This document shows, piece after piece, positions 1 through 8,081 of a stretch of 64,000 nucleotides of DNA. The notes under the pieces are model-generated. The model had not been told where the DNA came from. It saw only the letters and a list, made by a program, of their open reading frames with translations, and did no database searches. Position 1 is the first letter of the stretch. Each line of letters starts with the position of its first letter. The stretch covers positions 248,001 to 312,000 of the forward strand of contig NZ_CP171728.1 in assembly GCF_043769475.1 (NCBI RefSeq), read 5' to 3'. Origin of the DNA: Allomesorhizobium sp043769475. Its GTDB lineage: Bacteria > Pseudomonadota > Alphaproteobacteria > Rhizobiales > Rhizobiaceae. A program made the position numbers and the translations under genes.

Positions 1-6
1 CGCCTA

Positions 7-852
7 GGTTGAGGACTCATTCATATCCAGGCTGAAATGATTGCAGCGAGAGCGAGGGCTGAGAGGTAGTTCTGTGCATGGCGATCGTATCGTGTTGCGA
101 TGCGGCGCCAGTTTTTCAGCTTACAGAACATGCGCTCGATAAGGTTTCGTCGGCGATATGCCTTGTGATCGAGCGGATAGGGCGTGCGCCGTGCGGCGGT
201 TGATGGAATGATCGCCTTGATCCTGGCCCGTTTCAGCCAATTGCGCAGACTGTCGGCATCATAGGCTTTGTCGGCCAGTAGCCTTTTGGGTTTGGCCACC
301 ATGCCGATCAAGGGAATGGCCATGGTGATGTCGGCGATGTTGCCCGGCGTCAGCGCGAAGGCGACCGGTCGGCCGCGATCATCGGCCAAAGCATGGATTT
401 TGCTCGTTCTTCCACCACGCGAGCGGCCAATCGCTTCCGAGAATTCCCCCTTTTTGAGCCTGCCGCAGAGCGATGCGCCTTGACGTGGCTGCTATCGATG
501 GACAGCTCATCCGGAACGGGCCCGGCAGCCGCCATCTTCTCGAAGATACGCTGCCAGATACGGCGCTGCGACCACCTGTTGTAGCGATTGTAGATTGTGG
601 TTGGCGGACCATAAGCCGTAGGCACGTCGCGCCAGCGGCAGCCGGTCTTGAGAACATGCAGGATGCCCGAAATCACCCTGCGGTCATCAACCCGAGGTTT
701 CCCCGCTTTGCCGCGAGGAAGATGCGGTTCCATCGCCCTCCACGCCTCATCCGACAACCAAAATAAGCTCTTCGACATCAGTCCTGCCTCCAGCGACTCA
801 TTGAAGGCGAAGAATACCAATGGAAATCAGTCGATTGTATGAGTTCTCAACC
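7..852 (-). mobile_element. IS5-family insertion sequence, complete with terminal inverted repeats
   Basis: The ends carry near-perfect inverted repeats: GGTTGAGGACTCAT at the left and, inverted, GGTTGAGAACTCAT at the right, each followed outward by CTAG. IS5-family (IS427-type) elements insert at TA/CTAG-like targets, so the CTAG at both edges (4-7 and 852-855) fits a target duplication. About 846 bp with one split transposase gene on the minus strand. It is a different element from the three 838-bp IS5 copies elsewhere in the window. Confidence 0.85.
21..778 (-). CDS. IS5-family transposase, two overlapping frames (orfA/orfB)
   Basis: The first frame (778 down to 350) starts MSKSLFWLSDEAW and carries the N-terminal DUF4096-like region of IS5/IS427 transposases, with the first catalytic Asp in ELSIDSSHVKAH. 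The second frame (389 down to 21) carries the rest of the DDE domain, with LLADKAYDAD and the Glu motif RRNLIERMFCKLKNWRRIATR. The frames join by a -1 shift at an A5G5 run (about 446-455, minus strand), the usual programmed frameshift of this group, so this is probably a working split transposase rather than a pseudogene. Start taken at 778 because residues upstream do not resemble the family. The enzyme would cut and join the ends of its own element. Confidence 0.85.
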
Positions 853-855
853 TAG

Positions 856-1103
856 TCGGTCCTAAACATAACGCACGAGCGCGCACTTGCCCGCTCGCGC
901 ATCCGCTCGGATACTTAAATCTTTCGGCGTTGCTGCAAGTCGAGTCTGGTACCTACGATCAAGAAAAACTCCTAGCCAATCCCACCCGCCACCCTAGTCC
1001 CTATGATTGCTGGGCCTGAAGGTGGCCCGTCATCCGATATGCAACGGTACGAGGGTTAAGCCGGCTGGCCGGCGCAGAGCCTCATGCATAGGAGACGGGC
1101 CAT
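856..1103 (+). ncRNA. Leader of IS110-type element, candidate bridge RNA region
   Basis: This 248-base stretch between the IS5 right end and the IS110 transposase has no gene. It contains small stem-forming sequences, for example GGGCC / GGCCC (1012-1028) and GCCGGCTGGCCGGC (1060-1073). IS110-group elements encode a bridge RNA in the non-coding left end, upstream of the recombinase. The position fits that rule, but I have not folded the RNA or located guide loops, so this is an inference from the family and not from a recognised structure. Confidence 0.3.
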
Positions 1104-2219
1104 ATGGAACATATCAGATTTGTCGGTTTGGATATTCACAAGGAGCGGATTTCGATCGCGGTGGCAGAGAGCGGACGCGGCGGGTCGGTGGAATATCTCG
1201 GCGAGATTGCCAACGACCCTGATGCCATCAACAAGCTATGCGATCGTCTGGGGCGTTCCGGCAAGCCGCTGGCGTTTTGCTATGAGGCCGGCCCGTGCGG
1301 TTATGGCGTTTATCGCCAACTCACAAGCCTGGGCCATCGCTGCGACGTGGTGGCGCCATCGCTGATTCCGAGGAAGCCTGGCGATCGGGTGAAGACAAAC
1401 CGTCGCGACGCCACCATGCTCGCCCGCCTCAATCGGGCCGGAGAGTTGACCCCCGTCTGGGTGCCCGATACCGATCACGAAGCCATGCGCGACTTGATCC
1501 GGCTGCGCAGCGTCGTGCGCCAGGTGGTGACGCGAGCGCGTCAACATCTTCAGGGATTTCTGCTGCGCCACGGGCATAAGCACGAGCGTGGGACGGCCTG
1601 GCGAATGGCTTACCGGCGATGGCTTTCGACATTGGCCTTCGAACATCCCGCTCAGCAGATCGCATTTCAGGACTACGTCGATGTCGTCATGGATGCGGAA
1701 CGGCGCCTGCAGCAGGTCGAGGAACAGATACTCAGACTGCTCCCGGAATGGAACCAGCGCCCGGTGGTTGATGCCTTGCAGGCAATGCGCGGTATCGCGC
1801 TGATCAATGCCGTGGTGCTGGTCGCGGAGGTCGGCGACTTCACACGCTTCTCCAGTCCACGCCAGCTCATGGCCTATTTCGGCCTGGTCCCTGGCGAGCA
1901 ATCGAGTGGCGAGACCGTCTGGCGCGGCGGCATCACCAAGACCGGCAACACCCATGCCCGGCGCGCGCTGGTCGAGGGCGCCTGGGCTTACAGGATGAGG
2001 CCGCGCATCGGCCGGCACAAGGTCGACCGGATCGAAGCGCTGCCAAAAGTCGTCCGCGATATCGGGTGGAAGGCGCAAGTTCGGCTTTGCACCCGATATC
2101 GTCGGCTGAGCGCGCGCGGCAAGAACGCCAACGTCGTCGTTGCCGCCATCGCACGCGAGATGGTGGGCTTCATCTGGTCGATCGCCTGCACGGTTCAATC
2201 CGCGCCAAAGGCGGCGTGA
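1104..2219 (+). CDS. IS110-family transposase (DEDD recombinase)
   Basis: A 371-residue protein of normal length for IS110. The N-terminal RuvC-like DEDD domain shows the first Asp in FVGLDIHKERISIAV, Glu in FCYEAGPCGYG, and KTNRRDATMLARL for the last acidic pair. The C-terminal transposase_20 domain follows, with ALQAMRGIALINAVVLVAEVGDFTRFSSPRQLMAYFGLVP and the Ser region GGITKTGNTHARRALVEGAW. Start at 1104 is preceded by GGAG nine bases upstream. The reading frame is intact. No clear inverted repeats flank it, as expected for this family, so the element borders are not assigned. Confidence 0.92.
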   Translation: MEHIRFVGLDIHKERISIAVAESGRGGSVEYLGEIANDPDAINKLCDRLGRSGKPLAFCYEAGPCGYGVYRQLTSLGHRCDVVAPSLIPRKPGDRVKTNRRDATMLARLNRAGELTPVWVPDTDHEAMRDLIRLRSVVRQVVTRARQHLQGFLLRHGHKHERGTAWRMAYRRWLSTLAFEHPAQQIAFQDYVDVVMDAERRLQQVEEQILRLLPEWNQRPVVDALQAMRGIALINAVVLVAEVGDFTRFSSPRQLMAYFGLVPGEQSSGETVWRGGITKTGNTHARRALVEGAWAYRMRPRIGRHKVDRIEALPKVVRDIGWKAQVRLCTRYRRLSARGKNANVVVAAIAREMVGFIWSIACTVQSAPKAA

Positions 2220-2352
2220 CCGCTATTTGAAGGACAGCCAGCAGAGGAGATCGCAAAACTCAAACATCAGCCTCGGCGATATGCGGCGCTGGAGGCGGGA
2301 CAATGCCGGGGAGCCCTCGTCACCACTATGAGCCTTTGACGCTCGCCACCTA

Positions 2353-3190
2353 GGCCGCAAACTCATAAATTGAGGTACCGCTTTGTGACGAGTTCTGATT
2401 CAAGGCTTCTTTTGGAGGCCTGAATGCGCCGTTACGAACTGAGTGACTTTGAATGGAGTGTGATCCAGCCTCATCTGCCGAACAAGGTTCGCGGCGTGGC
2501 GCGCGTTGACGACCGCAAGGTTCTGAACGGCATTCTTTGGCGTTTCCGGACCGGATCGCCCTGGGCGGATGTGCCGGATCGATATGGCCCCTACACCACA
2601 TGCTACAACCGGTTCGTGCGATGGCGCAAAGCCGGGGTCTGGGATCGGCTGCTCGCTGCGGTTTCCAAGGCTTTCGACGGCGAGATCATCATGATCGACT
2701 CCTCCTGTGTCCGCGTTCATCAACATGCGGCCACGGCAAAAAAGGGGGCGATGACGATGGTTGCATGGGACGTTCCCGCGGCGGGCTCACGACCAAGATC
2801 CACGCGCTCGTCGATGCCGAAGGCCGACCGGTCGATCTCGTCCTGACCGCAGGGCAGGCACATGACGGCAAACCCGCAGTCGCCATGCTCGACGTCCTTC
2901 AGCCCGATGCGATCCTGCTCGCAGATCGCGCCTACGACAGCAACGTCATTCGCGACCTGGCGGCGCAGCGAGGCGCATGGGCAAACATCCCGCCGAAGAA
3001 AACCCGAACCGGCAGCTTCCCCTTCAGCGCATGGGTCTACAAGCAGCGCAATCTCATCGAGCGATACTTCAACAAACTCAAACACTTCAGAGGCATCGCA
3101 ACGCGCTACGACAGAGACCCGCTAAACTTCCTCGCAGCAATCAAACTCGCGTCGGTTCGCATCTGGTTGAAAAGTTATGAGTCTGCGGCC
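2353..3190 (+). mobile_element. IS5-family (IS427-like) element, copy 1 of 3, 838 bp
   Basis: The ends are GGCCGCAAACTCATAA and, inverted, GGCCGCAGACTCATAA, with TA (within CTAG) duplicated outside (2351-2352 and 3191-3192). Identical or near-identical copies lie at 35551-36388 and, inverted, at 42089-42926, so the element has moved recently in this genome. Copies 1 and 2 differ by at least one base in orfB, giving GRPVDLVL here and GRSVDLVL in copy 2. Confidence 0.95.
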
Positions 3191-3193
3191 TAG
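2424..3193 (+). CDS. IS5-family transposase copy 1, orfA/orfB with -1 frameshift
   Basis: OrfA (2424-2846) starts MRRYELSDFEWSVIQPHL and contains the first catalytic Asp in IIMIDSSCVRVHQHA. OrfB continues in the -1 frame after the A6G5 run at 2736-2746 and contains SRGGLTTKIHALVD, AILLADRAYDSN and the Glu motif QRNLIERYFNKLKHFRG. The A_AAA_AAG context is a classic slippery sequence, so the full transposase is probably made by programmed frameshifting. The orfB stop lies in the right inverted repeat. Confidence 0.9.
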
Positions 3194-3359
3194 ACAGAGG
3201 CAGCCCCAAACGAAACAAGGTCATGCGGCCCGACCCGCGGATGAGAGATTGTTGACCGACGTTCAAGTCCCGCCTCTTGCACCTCATATCCGCCGTACAA
3301 GTGCCTCGACCGCCGATCGGGTCGGCGGGCCAATTTCTACGCCAAAGGCCGTTGTCAGC

Positions 3360-4528
3360 AATCATGAGAGTGGATTGATCGGAACAAAAGAGTCCGAATT
3401 GGGATTCCCCTTGGCTTGATGGCATGCGAGTCTGCTGCATGCGCAGCGACATTTCCTTCACCGTATCTTCCGCCGAGCGTCGGCGATTGAACGCCATCAC
3501 CGGGAACCCCAAGAGCCCGCAGAAACACGTCTGGCGGGCGCGGATCGTCCTTCTGAGCGGCGACGGCGTGGGCACCACGGCAATCATGGCCGAGACCGGC
3601 AAATCCAAGACCTGCGTGTGGCGCTGGCAGGAGCGGTTCATGCATGAGGGCGTGGATGGCCTGCTTTGCGACCGCTCCCGTCCGCCGGGAAAGACGCCGG
3701 TGCCGCCGGAGCGTGTTGCCGAGATCATCCGCCTGACGCAGGAGCCGCCGCCGCATGAGGCGACCCATTGGACGCTGCGCGCGATGGCCAGGGTCGCCGG
3801 CATCGCGGCGTCGACGGTGCAGGCGATCTGGAAGGCCCACGGTCTCAGCCCGCATCGTTGGCGGCAGTTCAAGCTCTCCAACGACCCGGCCTTCGCCGAC
3901 AAGCTCACGACCATCGTTGGCTTGTATGTCGATCCGCCGGCCCATGCGCTGGTGCTTTCGGTCGACGAGAAGTCGCAGATCCAGGCGCTCGACCGCACAC
4001 AGCCCGGCCTGCCCATGAAGAAGGGCCGAGCCGGCACGATCACCCATGACTACAAGCGCCACGGCACGACCACGCTGTTTGCCGCTCTCAACGTGCTGGA
4101 CGGCACGGTCATCGCGCAGAACATGCAGCGCCATCGCCATCAGGAGTTCATCCGCTTCCTCAACCGCATCGAGCGCGAGGTGCCGGGCGACAAGGCCATC
4201 CACGTCATCCTCGACAACTACGCCGCACACAAGAAGGACAAGGTCCGCGCCTGGCTCGCGCGCCATCCGCGCTGGACCTTCCACTTCACGCCGACCTCCT
4301 GCTCCTGGCTCAATGCCGTCGAGGGATTCTTCGCCAAACTCACCCGGCGCAGGCTCAAGCACGGCGTCTTCCACTCCGTCGTCGATCTCCAGGCAGCCAT
4401 CAACCGCTTCGTTCGCGAATACAATGCCGACAGCCCCAAGCCATTCGTCTGGAGAGCCGATCCCGACGACATCATCGCCGCCCGAAACCGAGGGTTCCAA
4501 ACGTTGGAATCAATCCACTCTTTCATCC
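3360..4528 (+). mobile_element. IS630-family insertion sequence
   Basis: A GAGTGGATTGAT repeat at 3368-3379 is matched by its inverse at 4509-4520, bracketing the IS630-type transposase. The outer few bases are uncertain, and TA duplications typical of the family were not identified with confidence. Confidence 0.7.
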
Positions 4529-4587
4529 GACACTGCCACCTCATCACCGTCAGTAGGCGAACGGGCCGGCCGCCGTTGCCCAGATAA
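3424..4587 (+). CDS. IS630-family transposase
   Basis: 387 residues with an N-terminal helix-turn-helix (residues about 30-85, TTAIMAETGKSKTCVWRWQE), a second HTH (WTLRAMARVAGIAASTVQAIW) and the DDE domain. The DDE Asp are in ALVLSVDEKSQIQALDR and IHVILDNYAAHKKDKV, and the Glu in CSWLNAVEGFFAKLTRR. Family members usually end shortly after ...FQTLESIH. Here about 20 residues run on past the right inverted repeat into flanking DNA, so the natural stop was probably altered by insertion or point change. It lies 22 bp from the 3' end of the neighbouring flippase gene on the other strand. Confidence 0.9.
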   Translation: MRVCCMRSDISFTVSSAERRRLNAITGNPKSPQKHVWRARIVLLSGDGVGTTAIMAETGKSKTCVWRWQERFMHEGVDGLLCDRSRPPGKTPVPPERVAEIIRLTQEPPPHEATHWTLRAMARVAGIAASTVQAIWKAHGLSPHRWRQFKLSNDPAFADKLTTIVGLYVDPPAHALVLSVDEKSQIQALDRTQPGLPMKKGRAGTITHDYKRHGTTTLFAALNVLDGTVIAQNMQRHRHQEFIRFLNRIEREVPGDKAIHVILDNYAAHKKDKVRAWLARHPRWTFHFTPTSCSWLNAVEGFFAKLTRRRLKHGVFHSVVDLQAAINRFVREYNADSPKPFVWRADPDDIIAARNRGFQTLESIHSFIRHCHLITVSRRTGRPPLPR

Positions 4588-4608
4588 AGATATTCCAGGC
4601 GTCGTAAG

Positions 4609-6162
4609 TCAAAGCTGTTCCGGCAGTGCTTCCGATCGAGATCTTGGAATTGTTCGCCTTAGAGCGGAGAATACCGATAGCCCGTAAACGCCGGCATAGA
4701 GCACAGCAGATACGCCCAAGATTACCCAAGAATCCGGCATCACCCAGAGGCGGTACAGCGCGAGAACCAGGAACGCCGGTAGAGACCACAACAAGACCGG
4801 CAGGAATACCGTTAGCACGTATCGCCAAGGCGAGATGTTCATGAGCCGGCAGCCATAGCCAAGCTGCAGGATGCCCCGGAATAACAGTCCTGCCGCCGCG
4901 ACGGCCATTGCGACGCCTTCCAGTCCTTGAACTCTGACGAGCAGGAGCGAAAGCGCCAGCACGCTCAGAATCTCGAGGATGCCGAATATCGCAAGCCGGC
5001 GATGCACGCCCATGCCGACGATCGTGTTGTATGTGATCCACTGCGACAACGGGATGACTTCGCCGACCATCAGAATAATCAAAAGTCGGTACTCGTCAGG
5101 CTGAGGCGCGCCCTGCCAAAGGCTTAGGAGCTCAAAGCCGAAAAGGACGGCTCCGCCGAAAACGAACAGGCTGAGCGCCCAGCAATAACGACCGCCGAGA
5201 AGAAACAGATGCCGTTGTTTCTCGCTTTCACTGGCGAAATGATACACAGCGGCATGTGGAGCCACCGCCGTGGTCGCGGAAACCATCATCCAAGTGGTAT
5301 AAGCCGTTAACAACCGGGGAATCGTAAATGTCGTGACGGGTGCGGGGCCCAAAGCATTGCCGATCACGAAGGACGCCACATTATGCAACAGCGACCTGCT
5401 TAAGCTGAGAAGGCCGAACCAGACGCCGAAGACGAACATCTCCTTCAGAACGGGTAGCGAGAAATATTGGAGCCTTAGCCTCAGTCGAGGCTCGACCCAC
5501 CAGCACAAAGCCGTGCGGAGAATGTAACCCGCTATGGTCGTTCCCGATACGATGTAAGCCAGCTCGATCAACTCAGAACCAGACTGAATATAGATGAAAG
5601 TCAGCGCGGTCCGCGCCAGCACGACTGGAATTTCGATAAGGTTGTGCACGTCAAATCGTTCGTACCCCCAAAGAAATCCCCAGGATATCGTACCGGGAAA
5701 TGACAGGGCTGTGGTAAGTCCTACAATGAACAGGGCGCTGGCGACGTCGCCTTGCTCGGCGGGCGGCACCTCAAACAACGTAAAAAAGGGGATTGCTAAA
5801 AAATAGCTCAGCACGGCAACGACAGCGCAAAGTCCCAGCAACAATACTGCCGTCGTGGAGACAACAACATTGATGCTGCGTATGTCGCCCTTGCTTTTAT
5901 GCCCGGCAATCAGCCGTCCTACAGCTCCCGATACCCCGAAATCCAAAACTAAAAAATACCCCGCGGTGGCGACGATTAATACCCAAAAACCGTACGTATC
6001 CCGCCCCAATTGGTTGATCAAAAACGGTAGGATCAGAAAACCGCAGAATGCGTTGAGAGCAGTACTGACCGTATTGGCTATCACATTCAGAGTAACGCGC
6101 CCGTGGGGTGCAGGCGTTCCGGTTGCGACACCGCCCATTTCATTTGGCTGCTGTTGGGACAT
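4609..6162 (-). CDS. Wzx-like polysaccharide flippase (first paralog)
   Basis: 517 residues, hydrophobic throughout with 12-14 likely transmembrane helices, ending in a short basic tail. Family features of the oligosaccharide flippase (MATE/MVF-like, polysaccharide synthesis) group are visible at the N-terminus, for example LPFLINQLGRDTYGFWVLI and LDFGVSGAVGRLIAGH. Members flip undecaprenyl-linked repeat units across the inner membrane. The gene shares clear family resemblance with the divergently transcribed gene at 6600, for instance LMVGEVIPLSQWITY against LMLGELIALSQWVTY. It sits at the edge of the exopolysaccharide cluster, and its 3' end abuts an IS630 element but appears whole. Confidence 0.85.
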   Translation of the reverse strand: MSQQQPNEMGGVATGTPAPHGRVTLNVIANTVSTALNAFCGFLILPFLINQLGRDTYGFWVLIVATAGYFLVLDFGVSGAVGRLIAGHKSKGDIRSINVVVSTTAVLLLGLCAVVAVLSYFLAIPFFTLFEVPPAEQGDVASALFIVGLTTALSFPGTISWGFLWGYERFDVHNLIEIPVVLARTALTFIYIQSGSELIELAYIVSGTTIAGYILRTALCWWVEPRLRLRLQYFSLPVLKEMFVFGVWFGLLSLSRSLLHNVASFVIGNALGPAPVTTFTIPRLLTAYTTWMMVSATTAVAPHAAVYHFASESEKQRHLFLLGGRYCWALSLFVFGGAVLFGFELLSLWQGAPQPDEYRLLIILMVGEVIPLSQWITYNTIVGMGVHRRLAIFGILEILSVLALSLLLVRVQGLEGVAMAVAAAGLLFRGILQLGYGCRLMNISPWRYVLTVFLPVLLWSLPAFLVLALYRLWVMPDSWVILGVSAVLYAGVYGLSVFSALRRTIPRSRSEALPEQL

Positions 6163-6599
6163 CGAACCCCCGTGGGCGGCCCAAAAAGCGCCGTGGGCTC
6201 TTAAACGGCTGGACCGGAAACTTGTTCCGGACCGCAGGTTTGTGTCCGGGGAACGCGTGGCTTGCTAAACGGCCTTGAATAGCCAGTCACTATGCGTCTG
6301 ATCGGCTTGATAGGTCAGCCCGGCATGGGCCGTCCCACAGCGGCAACCCACGCGGCCAGTGGAACCCCAAACACCAACGATCGACGCAGCATCGCCCTCT
6401 CACCCCCGGGCCAAAGGTTAGCGTCCTCATCCGGCGCTGTCGAATCGTGCAGTGGATTATCGTGAGCGCCGCCTTAAGGCACCTCCCGCCAGGCTTTAGC
6501 GGGCAGCAAAAAGTGGGGCTGACAGTGGGGACGGCAGCGCAGAAACACAAAATATGCCGCCGTTAAAGGTACTTACGAGGAGAATTTGGCGGAGAGAGC
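6163..6599. promoter_or_regulatory. Divergent intergenic region between two flippase genes
   Basis: 437 bp separating two head-to-head flippase genes, presumably holding both promoters. An inverted repeat CCGGAA-ACTTG-TTCCGG lies at 6214-6230, about 50 bp upstream of the minus-strand gene, and could be an operator. No gene was recognised in the remainder. Confidence 0.45.
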
Positions 6600-8081
6600 G
6601 TGAGTGTGGCGGCAAGCTCCATTGGAGCCGTCGTCAACGCGCTGTGCGGTCTGGTGACTGCGGCATTCCTCCTGAGGCAGCTTGGGCTGGAAACGTTCGG
6701 CCTGTGGGCGCTCGTCGTCTCGACGACATCGCTGCTTTGGTTGCTGGACTTCGGCACAACAGTTGCCGTCGGGCGCCTCATTGCCGCTGGGCGGGCGGAA
6801 AGCGACATCGGCAGCGTCAACCGGACCTTCTCGACGGCTGTTGCCATGCTTGGTGGGCGCGCAATCAGCGTGGCGCTCATAGCTTGGTTCATTCCGCTCG
6901 GATTCCGGGCGGTGTTCACAGTGCCTGCGCAAGACGTGGCGAGTGTCGATTTGGCGCTGATCCTGATGGCTCTTGCAAGCGCCGTTCACTTCATTGCGGC
7001 GCCGTTCACCTGCCTCCTGTGGGGGTACGAACGGATGGACCTCATCAATCTTATAGACGTGCCACTTGTTCTGCTGCGGCTCGCTCTGCTCATCATGTTC
7101 GTGGGCATCGGTTCGCCGCTGTGGATCATTGCAGCATGTACGCTTTTCACGGGATGCTTGAGTGCGGTGACCCTGGCGTTCGCCAGCTTTCAGGTGGAGC
7201 CTGGGCTTGCTCCTCGGGCGCGATTGGTCACGCGGAGAACCGCGGCGACAATTATCCAACTGGGCGTCGACTTTGCCGCGTTGAACGCCGCCAAGTCGAT
7301 CGCGGTTCAGTTGAGTCCAATCCTCGTAGGCTACGCACTCAGCAATGCGGCCGTGGGAATTTTTGCTGTCGCGCGCCAGCTCTCGGTCAATTGCAACATC
7401 CTTTTGTCGGCAACGACCGAAGCCGTCGCGGCGCGATCGGTCCGGCTGTTCTATGAGCAAGCTCACACGGCTCAGCAGACCTTGTTCGTCGAGGGCGGCC
7501 GCTACACTACCGCGTTGAGCTGTCTTCTCACCATTGGGCTGCTCGTGCTGGGCGACAGCTTCATTCACCTTTGGCAGAGCGGACGCGCCGACGAAGCCTA
7601 TCAGCAACTGCGGATCCTCATGCTCGGCGAGCTGATCGCCTTGTCGCAATGGGTCACCTACTGGGTCATCGCCGGGGTCAAGAAACACCGGCTGCTTGCC
7701 GTCTTTGCCGTCTGCGAGAGCATCACCATCGCCGGCCTGAGCCTCGTGCTGGTCCAATCTTTCGGCCTCTCCGGCATCAGCTTCGCCGCTGCCGCGGCCG
7801 CAATTCTGTTTCGAGGCATAGGACCGCTGCTCTATGGCTGCCGGCTTCTAGCCGTGCAGCCTCGGCGCTACATGGCGCGGGTCATCATACCAAACGCGGT
7901 TGGCGGGTTGATCGGCGCCCTGGCCGCTTATTGGCTTGACGCCTGGCTTGACCCTCGCGATTGGAGCACCTTTTTCCTGGCGGCGTCTTTATGTGCGCTG
8001 GTGTCCGTCGCGAGCCTGGTCCCATTCCTGTTTCCCCAAATGCTCTCGTTGAAACTGAGGCCGCTCATCCGGCGAGGCTGA
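6600..8081 (+). CDS. Wzx-like polysaccharide flippase (second paralog)
   Basis: 493 residues, polytopic membrane protein of the same family as the gene at 4609-6162, with LRQLGLETFGLWALVV, LDFGTTVAVGRLIAAG and LMLGELIALSQWVTY matching positions in that paralog. The start is taken as GTG at 6600, following GGCGGAGAGA. Expected role: transfer of lipid-linked sugar repeat units to the periplasmic face. The last 93 bp overlap, on the opposite strand, the 3' end of the polymerase/ligase gene. Two flippases in one locus may mean two polymers, or an old duplication followed by divergence. Confidence 0.85.
   Translation: MSVAASSIGAVVNALCGLVTAAFLLRQLGLETFGLWALVVSTTSLLWLLDFGTTVAVGRLIAAGRAESDIGSVNRTFSTAVAMLGGRAISVALIAWFIPLGFRAVFTVPAQDVASVDLALILMALASAVHFIAAPFTCLLWGYERMDLINLIDVPLVLLRLALLIMFVGIGSPLWIIAACTLFTGCLSAVTLAFASFQVEPGLAPRARLVTRRTAATIIQLGVDFAALNAAKSIAVQLSPILVGYALSNAAVGIFAVARQLSVNCNILLSATTEAVAARSVRLFYEQAHTAQQTLFVEGGRYTTALSCLLTIGLLVLGDSFIHLWQSGRADEAYQQLRILMLGELIALSQWVTYWVIAGVKKHRLLAVFAVCESITIAGLSLVLVQSFGLSGISFAAAAAAILFRGIGPLLYGCRLLAVQPRRYMARVIIPNAVGGLIGALAAYWLDAWLDPRDWSTFFLAASLCALVSVASLVPFLFPQMLSLKLRPLIRRG

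Noticed and set aside
1236..2198. Long open frame (320 codons) antisense to the IS110 transposase
   Set aside because: It mirrors the sense gene in GC-rich DNA, has no domain and no ribosome binding site; the sense frame is a clear transposase.
6573..7757. 394-codon frame antisense to the second flippase
   Set aside because: Very charged low-complexity translation opposite a well-formed membrane protein; typical GC-rich shadow.
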